NCBI GenBank assembly: GCA_030731635.1
Contig: JANQTR010000020.1
Location: forward strand, 1 to 7,600
Direction: 5' to 3'
DNA from: Erythrobacter sp.
Lineage (GTDB): Bacteria > Pseudomonadota > Alphaproteobacteria > Sphingomonadales > Sphingomonadaceae
Length of the DNA: 7,600 bases
Under the pieces are notes generated by a model. That model was given only the letters and a program-made list of their open reading frames with translations, was not told the origin of the DNA and did no database searches. The position numbers and the translations under genes were made by a program. Shown here piece by piece: positions 1-6,931 of this stretch (position 1 is its first letter; each line of letters begins with the position of its first letter).

Positions 1-14
1 TCCACCCAACTCCC

Positions 15-30
15 GCCACTAATGAGTGGC
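15..30. repeat. Small perfect stem-loop beyond the 3' end of thiE
   Basis: GCCACT and AGTGGC (15-20 and 25-30) form a perfect 6-bp stem with a 4-nt loop. It lies 58 bp past the thiE stop in the direction of transcription. No run of T follows it on either strand, so it does not look like a standard intrinsic terminator; it could be a 3'-end-stabilising hairpin or chance. The rest of 1-87 shows no gene that I recognise on either strand. Confidence 0.4.
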
Positions 31-63
31 TGCCCAACGCCTCAAAGCGGACGACCTAAGAAC

Positions 64-85
64 GCGGCACCGCAATTCGAGCCGC
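64..85 (-). terminator. Possible weak terminator hairpin after thiE
   Basis: On the minus strand GCGGC (85-81) can pair with GCCGC (68-64) across a 12-nt loop, and the stem is followed by GTTCTTAG, a short T-rich stretch. It begins 3 nt past the thiE stop, the right place for the end of the transcript. The stem is only 5 bp, the loop is large and the T tract is broken, so this is a weak candidate. Confidence 0.2.
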
Positions 86-87
86 TT

Positions 88-729
88 CTATCCGCGCAAG
101 ACTTTGGCAAAGGCCTCAATCGCCGCAACCTCATCACCGCCCCACACCGCGCCCGACACCGCAATAAAATCCGCGCCGGCTGCAACCAGCGGTGCGCAAT
201 TGTCCGGCGTGATTCCGCCGATGGCAACGCAGGGGATTTCGAAAATCTGGCTCCACCACTGCAGCAGCTCAAGATCGGGCACCTCGGCCTCGGGGCCCTT
301 ATCCTTGGTGGTGGACGGGTAGAAGGCGCCGAAGGCGACGTAATCCGCCCCCTGCTCGCCCGCATTCATCGCCATGTGGCGGCTGGCGTGGCAGGTCACC
401 CCGATCTGCGCCTCACGCCCCAGTTCCTCACGCGCATCGCGCGGTGATCCATCATCCTGCCCCAGATGCACCCCGTCCGCCTTCAACCTTTTGGCCAGCG
501 CCACCGAATCATTGACGATGAACGCCACATCATGCGCGGCGCAGATCGCTTGCAGCGGCTCGGCAAGCACGGCGGCTTCGTGGTTGTCGATGCCCTTTAC
601 CCGGAACTGGAACGCGGTGACGAGTTGGCTCTTGGGGCCCTTCCCCGCCATGATCGCACGTTCAAGCCGCTGCGGAAAATCGCCGCCAACGTCGAGCGGG
701 GAGATGAGATAGAGTTGCGTTTTGGTCAT
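88..729 (-). CDS. thiE: Thiamine-phosphate synthase
   Basis: 213 residues, the usual ThiE length. ThiE joins hydroxymethylpyrimidine diphosphate to hydroxyethylthiazole phosphate to give thiamine phosphate in the cytoplasm. Visible active-site blocks, in TIM-barrel order: LYLIS strand (6-10); FQFRVKG (40-46), matching the QxRxK diphosphate-binding strand; VNDSVALA (72-79) with the Mg-ligand region N73/D74; GVHLGQDD (86-93); GVTCHAS (110-116); FYPSTTKDKG (136-145), matching the PTxTK loop; IGGIT (170-174); and AVSGAVW (190-196). Compared with the textbook family there are extra polar residues before the QFR strand (GKGPKSQL, 29-36). Start is ATG 729; the Shine-Dalgarno is poor and sits in the arm of a stem-loop (733-760). 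The gene lies 59 bp after fba. Its product pathway feeds the transketolase cofactor. Some alphaproteobacteria carry a second ThiE in a thiC/thiO/thiG operon, so this could be a paralogue with an altered role. Confidence 0.92.
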   Translation of the reverse strand: MTKTQLYLISPLDVGGDFPQRLERAIMAGKGPKSQLVTAFQFRVKGIDNHEAAVLAEPLQAICAAHDVAFIVNDSVALAKRLKADGVHLGQDDGSPRDAREELGREAQIGVTCHASRHMAMNAGEQGADYVAFGAFYPSTTKDKGPEAEVPDLELLQWWSQIFEIPCVAIGGITPDNCAPLVAAGADFIAVSGAVWGGDEVAAIEAFAKVLRG

Positions 730-732
730 AAC

Positions 733-760
733 CGCGCTCGCTACTGCCTTGCAGAGCGCG
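733..760 (-). repeat. 7-bp stem-loop in the fba-thiE spacer, next to the thiE start
   Basis: CGCGCTC (733-739) and GAGCGCG (754-760) are a perfect 7-bp inverted repeat with a 14-nt loop. In the minus-strand mRNA the second arm lies 3 nt before the thiE ATG, where the ribosome would bind. The only purine-rich stretch available as a Shine-Dalgarno (GAGCGCGG) is inside this arm. The 59-nt spacer is too short for, and lacks the CUGAGA core of, a TPP riboswitch. It could lower thiE translation or be a processing or attenuation site. No T tract follows, so I do not call it a terminator. Confidence 0.45.
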
Positions 761-788
761 TGTCACCTGTTCAGCAGCAACCGCCGTT

Positions 789-1673
789 TCAGACGCTCGC
801 GCTGGCAATCTGTTCGATCGCCTTGCCGAGCACGGTGTCGAACTCCGCGTCCGACTGGCCCTTGCGCAGATCCTGCAACAGACCGCGGCTGAAGCTGGCG
901 ATCATGCCGGGGTTCTGGGCAAGACGCGAACAGGCATCGTCAGTGGAAAACCCGCCCGACAGCGCGACCACACGCAGAACCTTGGGATGCTGGGTCAGCG
1001 GGGTGTAGAGGCCGGGGGTGGCTGGGATCGAAAGTTTGAGCATCACCTGCTGGCCTTCGGGCAGCGCGTCGACGTGCTTTGTGATTTCCGCGAGCAGGAT
1101 CGCCTCGCCTTCGACGCGGTCGGCGGCGGTGATGTCATATTCCGGCTCAATGATCGGCATCAGGCCAGCAGCGCTGATCTGCGCAGCTACTTCGAATTGC
1201 TGCGCGACGACCGCTGCAATCCCGGCGGGGTTGGCGGCTTTGATGACCGAGCGCATCTTGGTGCCGAACATCCCGTTCGCGACCGATTTTTCGAGCAGCG
1301 CGGCAAGCTTCACCATCGGCTTCATCAATTGCACGCCGTCCGCCTCATCCGCCAGGCCTTCGTCGACCTTGATGAAGGGCACGATCCCGCGCGCCTTGAG
1401 CGCATCGGCGGTCGAAACGCCGTCAACCTCGCCGTCCATCGTGCGTTCGAACAGGATCGCGCCGATCACCTTGCCGCTGCCAAAGCAGGGTGAAGTGATG
1501 ACGCGGGCGCGCATGGCGTGGATCGCCTGGAACATTTCGTCTTCGCCAGACCACTCGCCATCATCCACACCGTATCCGCGCAGCGCCTTGGGCGTGGAAC
1601 CACCCGACTGATCCAGCGCGGCGATAAAGCCTTGGCCCTTGGCGATGCGGTCAGTCATGGCGTGCGTGTTCAT
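789..1673 (-). CDS. fba: Fructose-bisphosphate aldolase, class I (staphylococcal FdaB type)
   Basis: 294 residues, close to the ~296 of the bacterial class I family typified by Staphylococcus FdaB. It cleaves or forms fructose-1,6-bisphosphate from glyceraldehyde-3-phosphate and dihydroxyacetone phosphate through a lysine Schiff base, without a metal. Visible: GFIAALDQSGGSTPKAL (15-31), the family N-terminal signature; SPCF...GAILFERTMD (61-80); VPFIKVDEGLA (98-108); GVQLMKP (113-119); FGTKMRS (136-142); PIIEPE (173-178) with the general acid/base E176; VMLKLSIP (210-217) with Schiff-base K213; VVALSGGFS (235-243) and ASFSRGL (259-265), phosphate-binding loops. Start ATG 1673 is preferred over the internal ATG at 1658 because GGGGAAA (1688-1682) lies 8 nt before it. 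It follows the thioesterase gene after 113 bp, the largest gap in the minus-strand block, so it may have its own promoter. No class II aldolase zinc-ligand histidines are present. Confidence 0.96.
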   Translation of the reverse strand: MNTHAMTDRIAKGQGFIAALDQSGGSTPKALRGYGVDDGEWSGEDEMFQAIHAMRARVITSPCFGSGKVIGAILFERTMDGEVDGVSTADALKARGIVPFIKVDEGLADEADGVQLMKPMVKLAALLEKSVANGMFGTKMRSVIKAANPAGIAAVVAQQFEVAAQISAAGLMPIIEPEYDITAADRVEGEAILLAEITKHVDALPEGQQVMLKLSIPATPGLYTPLTQHPKVLRVVALSGGFSTDDACSRLAQNPGMIASFSRGLLQDLRKGQSDAEFDTVLGKAIEQIASASV

Positions 1674-1706
1674 TGCGGTGGTTTCCCCGTATTAATGTGC
1701 GCTGGC

Positions 1707-1720
1707 TGCATACCTATGCA
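1707..1720. promoter_or_regulatory. 14-bp palindrome upstream of fba (operator candidate)
   Basis: TGCATA-CC-TATGCA is a perfect 6-bp inverted repeat with a 2-bp centre, placed 33 bp before the fba start codon in the only sizeable gap of the minus-strand block. The size and symmetry fit a binding site for a dimeric helix-turn-helix regulator. I could not place convincing -35 and -10 boxes around it (a TTGAAA at 1731-1726 on the minus strand has no good partner), so the role is inferred from position and symmetry only. Confidence 0.4.
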
Positions 1721-1773
1721 CACCGTTTCAACGCGCCCTTAGCGGCGGCGCGAAAATGCTGCAACTGCACAGT

Positions 1774-1787
1774 AACGCGCAGGCGTT
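1774..1787 (-). repeat. Small stem-loop at the thioesterase stop codon
   Basis: AACGC (1774-1778) and GCGTT (1783-1787) pair across a 4-nt loop, and the hairpin overlaps the TGA stop of the thioesterase gene. It could mark the 3' end of the tkt-to-thioesterase transcript, but the stem is short and no T tract follows. Confidence 0.25.
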
Positions 1788-2239
1788 CAACGACGCGACA
1801 AGCGCCGGATGATGCCGGTAAAACTCAAGGCGGGCTTGCCATCACCGGTGATCAAACCGCGCACGAAAATCGTCTTGCCCCCGCCACGCGTAATCTCACC
1901 GCGCGCTTCGACCAGCGCGCCATTCTGCACTGAACCGAGAAAATCGCCCGCCAGATTGAGCGTTACAGCGTGATCACCATCGAGTTCGTCGGTGGCGATG
2001 GCAAACAGCGCAAAGTCAGCGAAGGTCAGCAGGCACCCGCCATGCATGAACCCCCCGCCATTCATGTGACGGGCCTCAGCGCGAAACGCACTGACGTAGG
2101 CGCCATCATCCTCGCGCCGATAGAAGAACGGGCCAGACCGGGTTTCAAACGGATCGCCCTGCCAGAACTTCCACCCGGCAAACTCCCCGCTCTCCACCGT
2201 GGAAAGCAGGCCGTAACTGGTTTCTACCGCTTCACTCAT
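1787..2239 (-). CDS. PaaI-family hotdog-fold acyl-CoA thioesterase (uncharacterised)
   Basis: 150 residues from ATG 2239, the standard size of a single-domain hotdog thioesterase. Members hydrolyse acyl-CoA thioesters as multimers in the cytoplasm; the substrate cannot be read from this sequence. The family signature is clear: HMNGGGFMHGGCLLTFADFA (58-77), i.e. the N-x-x-G-x-x-HGG helix with H66-G67-G68 and the acidic residue D75 that acts in catalysis. It is followed by beta strands AVTLNLAGDFLG (91-102), ALVEARGEITRGGG (108-121) and TIFVRGLI (123-130). An upstream in-frame GTG (2251) exists, but ATG 2239 is preferred: GGAAG (2248-2244) is 4 nt upstream, and the ATG starts 2 nt after the stop of the preceding gene, which points to translational coupling. 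It sits between glycolytic genes with no obvious acyl-CoA substrate nearby; a housekeeping or metabolite-clearing role is possible but unproven. Confidence 0.88.
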   Translation of the reverse strand: MSEAVETSYGLLSTVESGEFAGWKFWQGDPFETRSGPFFYRREDDGAYVSAFRAEARHMNGGGFMHGGCLLTFADFALFAIATDELDGDHAVTLNLAGDFLGSVQNGALVEARGEITRGGGKTIFVRGLITGDGKPALSFTGIIRRLSRR

Positions 2240-2241
2240 AC

Positions 2242-2679
2242 TCACTTCCACAATTGCAGGCTGCGCACCGCATCGGCGAGCCGGCCGCCGCCGCTGGCTT
2301 CATCTTCGAGCCGGGCAAGGCTGCGCTCGGTCAGCTTCCACCCGCCGATTGCGCCGCGCCGCCACAAGTCCGAGACCAGAAACCGTCCCGACCACGTCTT
2401 CTGCCCGAGTTTGAATTCAAGCTCTGCGCCGGCGACCATCCACGCGGCCTTGCCGTGTTGACGTACGAAAACTTCGCGAAAGGTGAAGTTTGTGCAAACA
2501 AAGCCGCGCTCAATGCCGGCCAGAAAACTTGGGCGATCAAGCAGTTGCGGCGGCAAAGTGCCAACCATCATCATGAAATTTCGCGCGGTCAGCTTCTTCA
2601 TCGCCGTGGAATCGCCCGCAACCCAGGCGCGCATCGTGGCGATCGAGCGCGCTTCAATTTCCGCAGAATTATCCGCCAT
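2242..2679 (-). CDS. NTF2-like / DUF4440 (SnoaL-like) small protein, function unknown
   Basis: 145 residues with the layout of the NTF2-like alpha+beta cone fold as seen in DUF4440 proteins. An N-terminal helix, EIEARSIATMRAWVAGD (7-23), leads into ALTARNF-type helix KKLTARNFMMMVGT (28-41), a middle helix (RPSFLAGIERG, 49-59), and then paired strands FTFREVFVRQHGKAAWMVAGAELEF (65-89), GRFLVSDLWRR (98-108) and GGWKLTERSLARL (112-124). The W-K-L-x-x-R-S ending of the last strand is typical of the family. Members include enzymes, binding domains and proteins of no known activity; I cannot assign a ligand. The start at ATG 2679 is firm in position: it lies 1 nt after the pgk stop (TGACATG), and the gene ends 2 nt before the thioesterase ATG. 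It is therefore almost certainly co-translated with pgk and the thioesterase. A longer in-frame reading back to 2802 overlaps pgk and is not preferred. Confidence 0.85.
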   Translation of the reverse strand: MADNSAEIEARSIATMRAWVAGDSTAMKKLTARNFMMMVGTLPPQLLDRPSFLAGIERGFVCTNFTFREVFVRQHGKAAWMVAGAELEFKLGQKTWSGRFLVSDLWRRGAIGGWKLTERSLARLEDEASGGGRLADAVRSLQLWK

Positions 2680-2680
2680 G

Positions 2681-3883
2681 TCAGACTTCGAGCGCGGCGA
2701 CGCCGGGCAGGACGCGGCCTTCCATCCATTCAAGGAAAGCGCCGCCAGCGGTTGAAACATAGGTGAAATCTTGTGAGACGCCTGCTTGCGCCAGCGCCGC
2801 AACCGTATCTCCGCCGCCCGCCACGCTGATCAGCGAACCTTCCTGGGTCAACGCCGCAGCGGTCCGCGCCAGTGCCACTGTCGCGGTATCGAACGGCGCG
2901 GTTTCAAACGCGCCGAGCGGGCCGTTCCACACCAGCGTGCGGCAGGTCTTGAGGACATCGGCCAGCGCCTCGGTCGCCTGCGGGCCGAGGTCGAGGATCA
3001 TCTCGTCCTCTGCAACTTCGTGAACGTTACAGGTGCGCAAAGACGCAGGATTGGCGGCGAATTCCTTGGCCACCACCACATCATAGGGCAGGTGGACGGT
3101 GCAGCCCGCGCGGTCCGCCTCGTCCATGATGCGGGTGACGGTGTCGGCCAGATCATGTTCGCACAGCGACTTGCCGACATTCACCCCGCGCGCGGCGAGG
3201 AAGGTATTGGCCATGCCGCCGCCGATGATCAGGTGCTGCACCTTGCCCACCAGATGTTCGAGCACCGCCAGCTTGCTGGAAACCTTGGCCCCGCCGACCA
3301 CCGCTGCCACCGGTGTTTCGGGCGATCCAAGTGCCGCGTCCAAGGCCTTGAGTTCAGCCTCCATCGACCGTCCCGCATAGGCGGGCAGGAAATGCGCCAG
3401 CCCTTCGGTGGTCGCATGGGCGCGGTGCGCGGCGCTGAAGGCGTCGTTGACAAACAGCGTGCCGTTGGCCGCAACCGCTTGGGTGAAATTGGGGTCGTTC
3501 GCCTCCTCACCCGGCCAGAACCGGGTGTTGTCGAGCAGACCAATATCGCCTGCGCGCAGGATGCCGATCGATTGCGCCACCACCGGGCCGGTGAGTTCAG
3601 GGATGAACATGATCTCTTCGCCCAGCACATCCTCGACATCGCCCACAACCATGCTGGTCGACAGCATCGATGAGCGCTGCCCGCCGGGCCGCCCGAAATG
3701 CGCCAGCATCAGCACCTTGGCCCCGCGCCCGGCCAGTTCGAGGATGGTCGGCCGCACGGCCTCTGCCCGCGTCAGATCGGTGGCTGAGCCATCCTTCATC
3801 GGCAGGTTGAGATCGACCCGCACCAGCGCCACCTCACCAGTGAGGTCTGCAGGCAGATCATCGAGGGTCTTGAACTTTGGCAT
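2681..3883 (-). CDS. pgk: Phosphoglycerate kinase
   Basis: 400 residues, full length. It transfers phosphate between 1,3-bisphosphoglycerate and ADP, reversibly, in lower glycolysis and gluconeogenesis. N-domain (3-phosphoglycerate side): VRVDLNLP (21-28) with R22, D24 and N26; R39; AHFGRPGG (61-68), matching the SHLGRP loop; LDNTRFWPGEE (117-127) with R121; VNDAFSAAHRAHA (145-157) with R154. C-domain (nucleotide side): VVGGAKVSSKLAVL (195-208) with K200 and K204; IIGGGMANTF (219-228); LDLGPQATE (297-305); VWNGPLGAFE (318-327); AGGGDTVAAL (355-364); and STAGGAFLEWMEG (377-389). The usual STGGGA is STAGGA here, which I associate with sphingomonad PGKs rather than damage. GGAG at 3893-3890 is 6 nt before the ATG. 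The gene lies 38 bp after gap and runs to within 1 nt of the next gene. Confidence 0.98.
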   Translation of the reverse strand: MPKFKTLDDLPADLTGEVALVRVDLNLPMKDGSATDLTRAEAVRPTILELAGRGAKVLMLAHFGRPGGQRSSMLSTSMVVGDVEDVLGEEIMFIPELTGPVVAQSIGILRAGDIGLLDNTRFWPGEEANDPNFTQAVAANGTLFVNDAFSAAHRAHATTEGLAHFLPAYAGRSMEAELKALDAALGSPETPVAAVVGGAKVSSKLAVLEHLVGKVQHLIIGGGMANTFLAARGVNVGKSLCEHDLADTVTRIMDEADRAGCTVHLPYDVVVAKEFAANPASLRTCNVHEVAEDEMILDLGPQATEALADVLKTCRTLVWNGPLGAFETAPFDTATVALARTAAALTQEGSLISVAGGGDTVAALAQAGVSQDFTYVSTAGGAFLEWMEGRVLPGVAALEV

Positions 3884-3889
3884 TGGTCA

Positions 3890-3893
3890 CTCC
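3890..3893 (-). promoter_or_regulatory. Ribosome binding site of pgk
   Basis: GGAG lies 6 nt before ATG 3883 and fixes that start. The 38-bp gap-pgk spacer also holds a tiny CCCC-AGC-GGGG stem (3901-3911), too small to call a terminator. Confidence 0.6.
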
Positions 3894-3921
3894 GATCCGC
3901 CCCCAGCGGGGAGGATGTTGC

Positions 3922-4929
3922 TTAGAGGAATTTCGCCATCACCCCGGCGGTGTCAATCATCCGGTTGGAGAAGCCCCATTCATTGTCATACCAGCTGACA
4001 ACGCGGGCAAGCTTGCCTTCCATCACGCTGGTTTCCAGGCTGTCGACGGTCGAACTGGCCGGATAGTGATTGAAATCCGAGCTGACGAGCGGCTGGTCGG
4101 TGAAATCGAGCACCCCCTTCATCGGGCCATCAGCGGCCGCCTTCAATGCTGCGTTGATTTCCTCGACGCTCGTATTGCGGTTTGGCACGAACACCAGATC
4201 GACCATGCTGACATTGGGCGTCGGCACCCGCACTGACGAGCCATCAAGTTTGCCCTTCAGCTCTGGAAGCACCAGCCCCACCGCGCGCGCCGCGCCAGTG
4301 GTGGTCGGGATCATGTTCGCAGCGCCCGCCCGCGCGCGGCGCAGATCGGGGTGGATCTGATCGAGCATGCGCTGATCGTTGGTGTAGCTGTGGATCGTGG
4401 TCATGAACCCGCGTTCGATCCCGATCACATCATTCAACACCTTGGCCACCGGAGCGAGGCAGTTGGTGGTGCAGCTGGCGTTGGAGATGATCACATCATC
4501 AGCCGTCAGCGTTTCGTGGTTCACGCCGTACACGATGGTCTTGGACACGCCGGTCGCCGGCGCAGAGATCAGCACGCGCTTTGCCCCGGCAGCGATATGC
4601 GGCCGGCTGGCTTCGTCCGATTGGAAGAACCCGGTGCATTCGAGCACGATGTCGACGCCCATTTCGCCATGCGGCAACTTTGCGGGATCGCGTTCCTTGG
4701 TCACCGCGATACGCTGGCCATTGACGATGATCGCATCGCCATCGGCGGACACGTCACCGGCAAAGCGGCCATGGACGCTATCATAGGCGAACAGCAGCGC
4801 ATTCGCCTTGGCATCGGCGAGATCGTTGATCGCGACGAGTTCAAGATCGTGGTCCGTACGCTCAAGTATCGCGCGCGCGACGAGCCGACCGATACGGCCA
4901 AAACCGTTGATGGCAACCTTCGTGGCCAT
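3922..4929 (-). CDS. gap: Glyceraldehyde-3-phosphate dehydrogenase, type I
   Basis: 335 residues, full length. It oxidatively phosphorylates glyceraldehyde-3-phosphate to 1,3-bisphosphoglycerate using NAD(P), reversibly. Rossmann loop NGFGRIGRLVARA (8-20); ELVAINDLAD (30-39), where D36 after the second strand is the acidic residue usual in NAD-preferring enzymes; catalytic SNASCTTNCLAPV (149-161) with nucleophile C153; TTIHSYTNDQ (177-186) with general base H180; RRARAGAANMIPTTTGAARAVG (197-218), the phosphate-site S-loop region; LDGSSVRVPTPNVSMVDL (228-245); and SWYDNEWGFSNRM (312-324). Cofactor preference cannot be settled by eye, since residues beyond D36 also matter. The start at ATG 4929 has AGGAG (4942-4938) 8 nt upstream. 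It begins 15 nt after the tkt stop. In a host with the Entner-Doudoroff route this single gap would work in both the catabolic and gluconeogenic directions unless another copy exists elsewhere. Confidence 0.98.
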   Translation of the reverse strand: MATKVAINGFGRIGRLVARAILERTDHDLELVAINDLADAKANALLFAYDSVHGRFAGDVSADGDAIIVNGQRIAVTKERDPAKLPHGEMGVDIVLECTGFFQSDEASRPHIAAGAKRVLISAPATGVSKTIVYGVNHETLTADDVIISNASCTTNCLAPVAKVLNDVIGIERGFMTTIHSYTNDQRMLDQIHPDLRRARAGAANMIPTTTGAARAVGLVLPELKGKLDGSSVRVPTPNVSMVDLVFVPNRNTSVEEINAALKAAADGPMKGVLDFTDQPLVSSDFNHYPASSTVDSLETSVMEGKLARVVSWYDNEWGFSNRMIDTAGVMAKFL

Positions 4930-4937
4930 AAGAAATA

Positions 4938-4942
4938 CTCCT
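4938..4942 (-). promoter_or_regulatory. Ribosome binding site of gap
   Basis: AGGAG sits in the 15-nt tkt-gap spacer, 8 nt before the gap ATG. With so short a spacer there is no room for a promoter or terminator, so gap depends on the tkt transcript or on a promoter inside tkt. Confidence 0.75.
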
Positions 4943-4944
4943 GC

Positions 4945-6921
4945 TTAAGCGTTCAATTTGTTTTGAATTTGCGGAACGATGGCCTCGGCAGTGAGGCCGA
5001 AATGGGCAAACAGATCGGCAATCGGGGCCGACGCGCCGAAACTGTCGATCCCGATATTGAGGCCGTGGGTGCCGGTGTAACGCTGCCAGCCAAACGTGCT
5101 CGCCGCCTCAATCGAAACGATCAGCGCATCGCCGGGCAGGATATCCGCGCGGTAGGCGGCGTCTTGTTCATCGAACAGTTCGGTGCACACCATCGACACG
5201 ACGTCCACGCCAACGCCTGCCGCTTCCAACTTAGCGGCGCAAGCGGCGGCAATTTCGACTTCCGAGCCGCTGGCAAGGATCACGACCTTGCGCGGGCCAT
5301 CTGCCGATTTGATCCGGTAACCGCCCTTGGCCGACAGGTTCTCGCCTGCGGCAAGCCGCAGCTGCGGCAGGTTCTGACGCGTCAGCGCGAGCACGGTCGG
5401 GCGGTCGGGCTGGCGCAGGGCAAGCTCCCAACATTCCGCCGTTTCCACCGCATCAGCCGGGCGCATCACCAACAGGTTGGGCATTGCACGCAATGAAGCG
5501 AGGTGCTCGATTGGCTGGTGGGTCGGCCCATCTTCACCCAGGCCGATGCTGTCATGCGTCATCACATAGACAACCCGGCAATGTTGCAGCGCCGACAACC
5601 GGATCGCGCCGCGAGCGTAGTCGGTGAAGACGAGGAACGTGCCGCCGTAAGGGATCACACCGCCGTGCAGCGCCATCCCATTCATCGCCGCGGCCATACC
5701 AAATTCGCGGATGCCGTAATAGACATAACGACCCGCGTAATTGTCGCGGTTGAAGGTGCCGATCCCGCCTGCCAGCGTGTTGTTCGATCCGGTCAGGTCA
5801 GCGCTGCCGCCGATGGTATCGGGCAGCATCGGGTTGATCGCAGCCAGCGCGATTTCGCTCGCCTTGCGGGTCGCGATTTTCTGCGGGGCGGCAATCAGGC
5901 CGTTGATATGCGCATCAAGGCTGAAGCCTTCGGGCAGATCGCCCGCCATGCGCCGTTCGAACTCGGCGGACAAAGGCGAGGCTTCGAGGCGTCCGGCCCA
6001 TGCGCCATGCGCGGCGCGGCCTGGTTCGCCCGCCATGCGCCAGTCGGCGAGGATCTCGCTCGGGATGACGAATGGCTCGGCGCTCCAGCCCAGCGTTTCG
6101 CGCGCGGCAGCCACTTCTGCCGCGCCCAGGGCTGCGCCGTGGGTGGCGCTGGTGCCCTGCTTGTTGGGCGCACCCTTGCCGATTACCGTGCGGCAGGCGA
6201 CCAGCGACGGGCGCGGATCGGCCTTGGCCTCTGCCAATGCGCGATCGATATCGGCGAAATCATGCCCGTCACATTCCGTGACATGCCATCCAGTCGCAGC
6301 GTAACGCGCCTTGATATCCTCGGACGTGGAAAGATCGGTCGCGCCATCGATGGTGATGCGGTTATCGTCCCACAGCACATTCATCCGCCCCAGGCCAAGG
6401 TGTCCGGCAAGGCCGATCGCTTCGTGGTTGATGCCTTCCATCAGGCAGCCATCACCCGCGACCACCCAGGTGCGGTGATCGACCAGATCATCACCGAAAA
6501 CGGCGTTGAGGTGCCGTTCAGCCATCGCCATGCCGACCGCCATGGCCACGCCCTGACCCAGCGGCCCGGTGGTGCATTCCACCCCATCGAGCAGGAAGTT
6601 TTCCGGGTGACCAGCGCAAGGACTGCCCAGCGTGCGGAACCCCTTGATGTCGTCAATCGTCGGGGCGGCATAGCCTGAAAGGTACAGCAGGCTGTAAATC
6701 AGCATCGAACCGTGGCCAGCGCTCAGCACAAACCGGTCGCGGTCGGCCCAATGCGGCGCGGCCGGATCAAACTTCAAATGGCGTGTGAACAGCACGGTCG
6801 CGACATCCGCCATGCCCATCGGCATCCCGGGGTGGCCCGAATTGGCGCCCTCCACCGCGTCCATCGAAAGGGCGCGGATCGCATTGGCCATTGGTTGAAG
6901 GCGGGCGGCGTCGATGCTCAT
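4945..6921 (-). CDS. tkt: Transketolase
   Basis: 658 residues from ATG 6921, matching bacterial transketolases (~660). It moves two-carbon ketol units between sugar phosphates, using thiamine diphosphate and a divalent metal, linking the pentose-phosphate pool to fructose-6-phosphate and triose phosphate. Visible: GANSGHPGMPMG (25-36) with H30; LSAGHGSML (66-74) with H70; TTGPLGQG (117-124); the thiamine-diphosphate motif GDGCLMEG (156-163) running to DDN (185-187); THGAALG (260-266) with H261; SADLTGSNN (373-381); YYGIREFGMAAAMNG (401-415) with catalytic E406; VFTDYAR (431-437); THDSIGLGEDGPTHQP (455-470) with H468; the phosphate-binding R515 region; and a C-terminal domain (about 530-658). 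Frame stays open back to a TTG at 7041, but that extension has no family match. ATG 6921 has AGGAGAG (6938-6932) upstream. It is the first gene of the minus-strand operon, and its cofactor precursor is made by thiE at the far end. Confidence 0.97.
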   Translation of the reverse strand: MSIDAARLQPMANAIRALSMDAVEGANSGHPGMPMGMADVATVLFTRHLKFDPAAPHWADRDRFVLSAGHGSMLIYSLLYLSGYAAPTIDDIKGFRTLGSPCAGHPENFLLDGVECTTGPLGQGVAMAVGMAMAERHLNAVFGDDLVDHRTWVVAGDGCLMEGINHEAIGLAGHLGLGRMNVLWDDNRITIDGATDLSTSEDIKARYAATGWHVTECDGHDFADIDRALAEAKADPRPSLVACRTVIGKGAPNKQGTSATHGAALGAAEVAAARETLGWSAEPFVIPSEILADWRMAGEPGRAAHGAWAGRLEASPLSAEFERRMAGDLPEGFSLDAHINGLIAAPQKIATRKASEIALAAINPMLPDTIGGSADLTGSNNTLAGGIGTFNRDNYAGRYVYYGIREFGMAAAMNGMALHGGVIPYGGTFLVFTDYARGAIRLSALQHCRVVYVMTHDSIGLGEDGPTHQPIEHLASLRAMPNLLVMRPADAVETAECWELALRQPDRPTVLALTRQNLPQLRLAAGENLSAKGGYRIKSADGPRKVVILASGSEVEIAAACAAKLEAAGVGVDVVSMVCTELFDEQDAAYRADILPGDALIVSIEAASTFGWQRYTGTHGLNIGIDSFGASAPIADLFAHFGLTAEAIVPQIQNKLNA

Positions 6922-6931
6922 GAGCGCGAAA

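Noticed and set aside
22..447. Plus-strand frame overlapping the 3' part of thiE
   Set aside because: Antisense to thiE, no ribosome binding site, no recognisable protein.
730..788. TPP riboswitch before thiE
   Set aside because: The spacer is 59 nt, too short for the full fold, and the conserved CUGAGA core is absent.
2240..2251. GTG 2251 as start of the thioesterase gene
   Set aside because: ATG 2239 has GGAAG 4 nt upstream and follows the previous stop by 2 nt; the extra four residues add nothing to the fold.
2680..2802. Longer NTF2-like protein starting at 2802 inside pgk
   Set aside because: It would overlap the PGK C-terminal coding region by 120 nt; ATG 2679 right after the pgk stop gives the expected family size.
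2786..3673. 295-codon plus-strand open frame opposite pgk
   Set aside because: Shadow of pgk; no recognisable domain and composition typical of a complementary frame.
3897..3915. Terminator in the gap-pgk spacer
   Set aside because: Only a 4-bp CCCC/GGGG stem with a 3-nt loop and no T tract; the spacer is 38 nt and the genes look co-transcribed.
4351..6678. Long plus-strand open frames opposite tkt and gap (about 380-390 codons each at 4351-5496 and 5503-6678)
   Set aside because: They are antisense to strongly recognised genes, rich in H, R, G and D as expected from a complementary frame of GC-rich coding DNA, and show no family motif.
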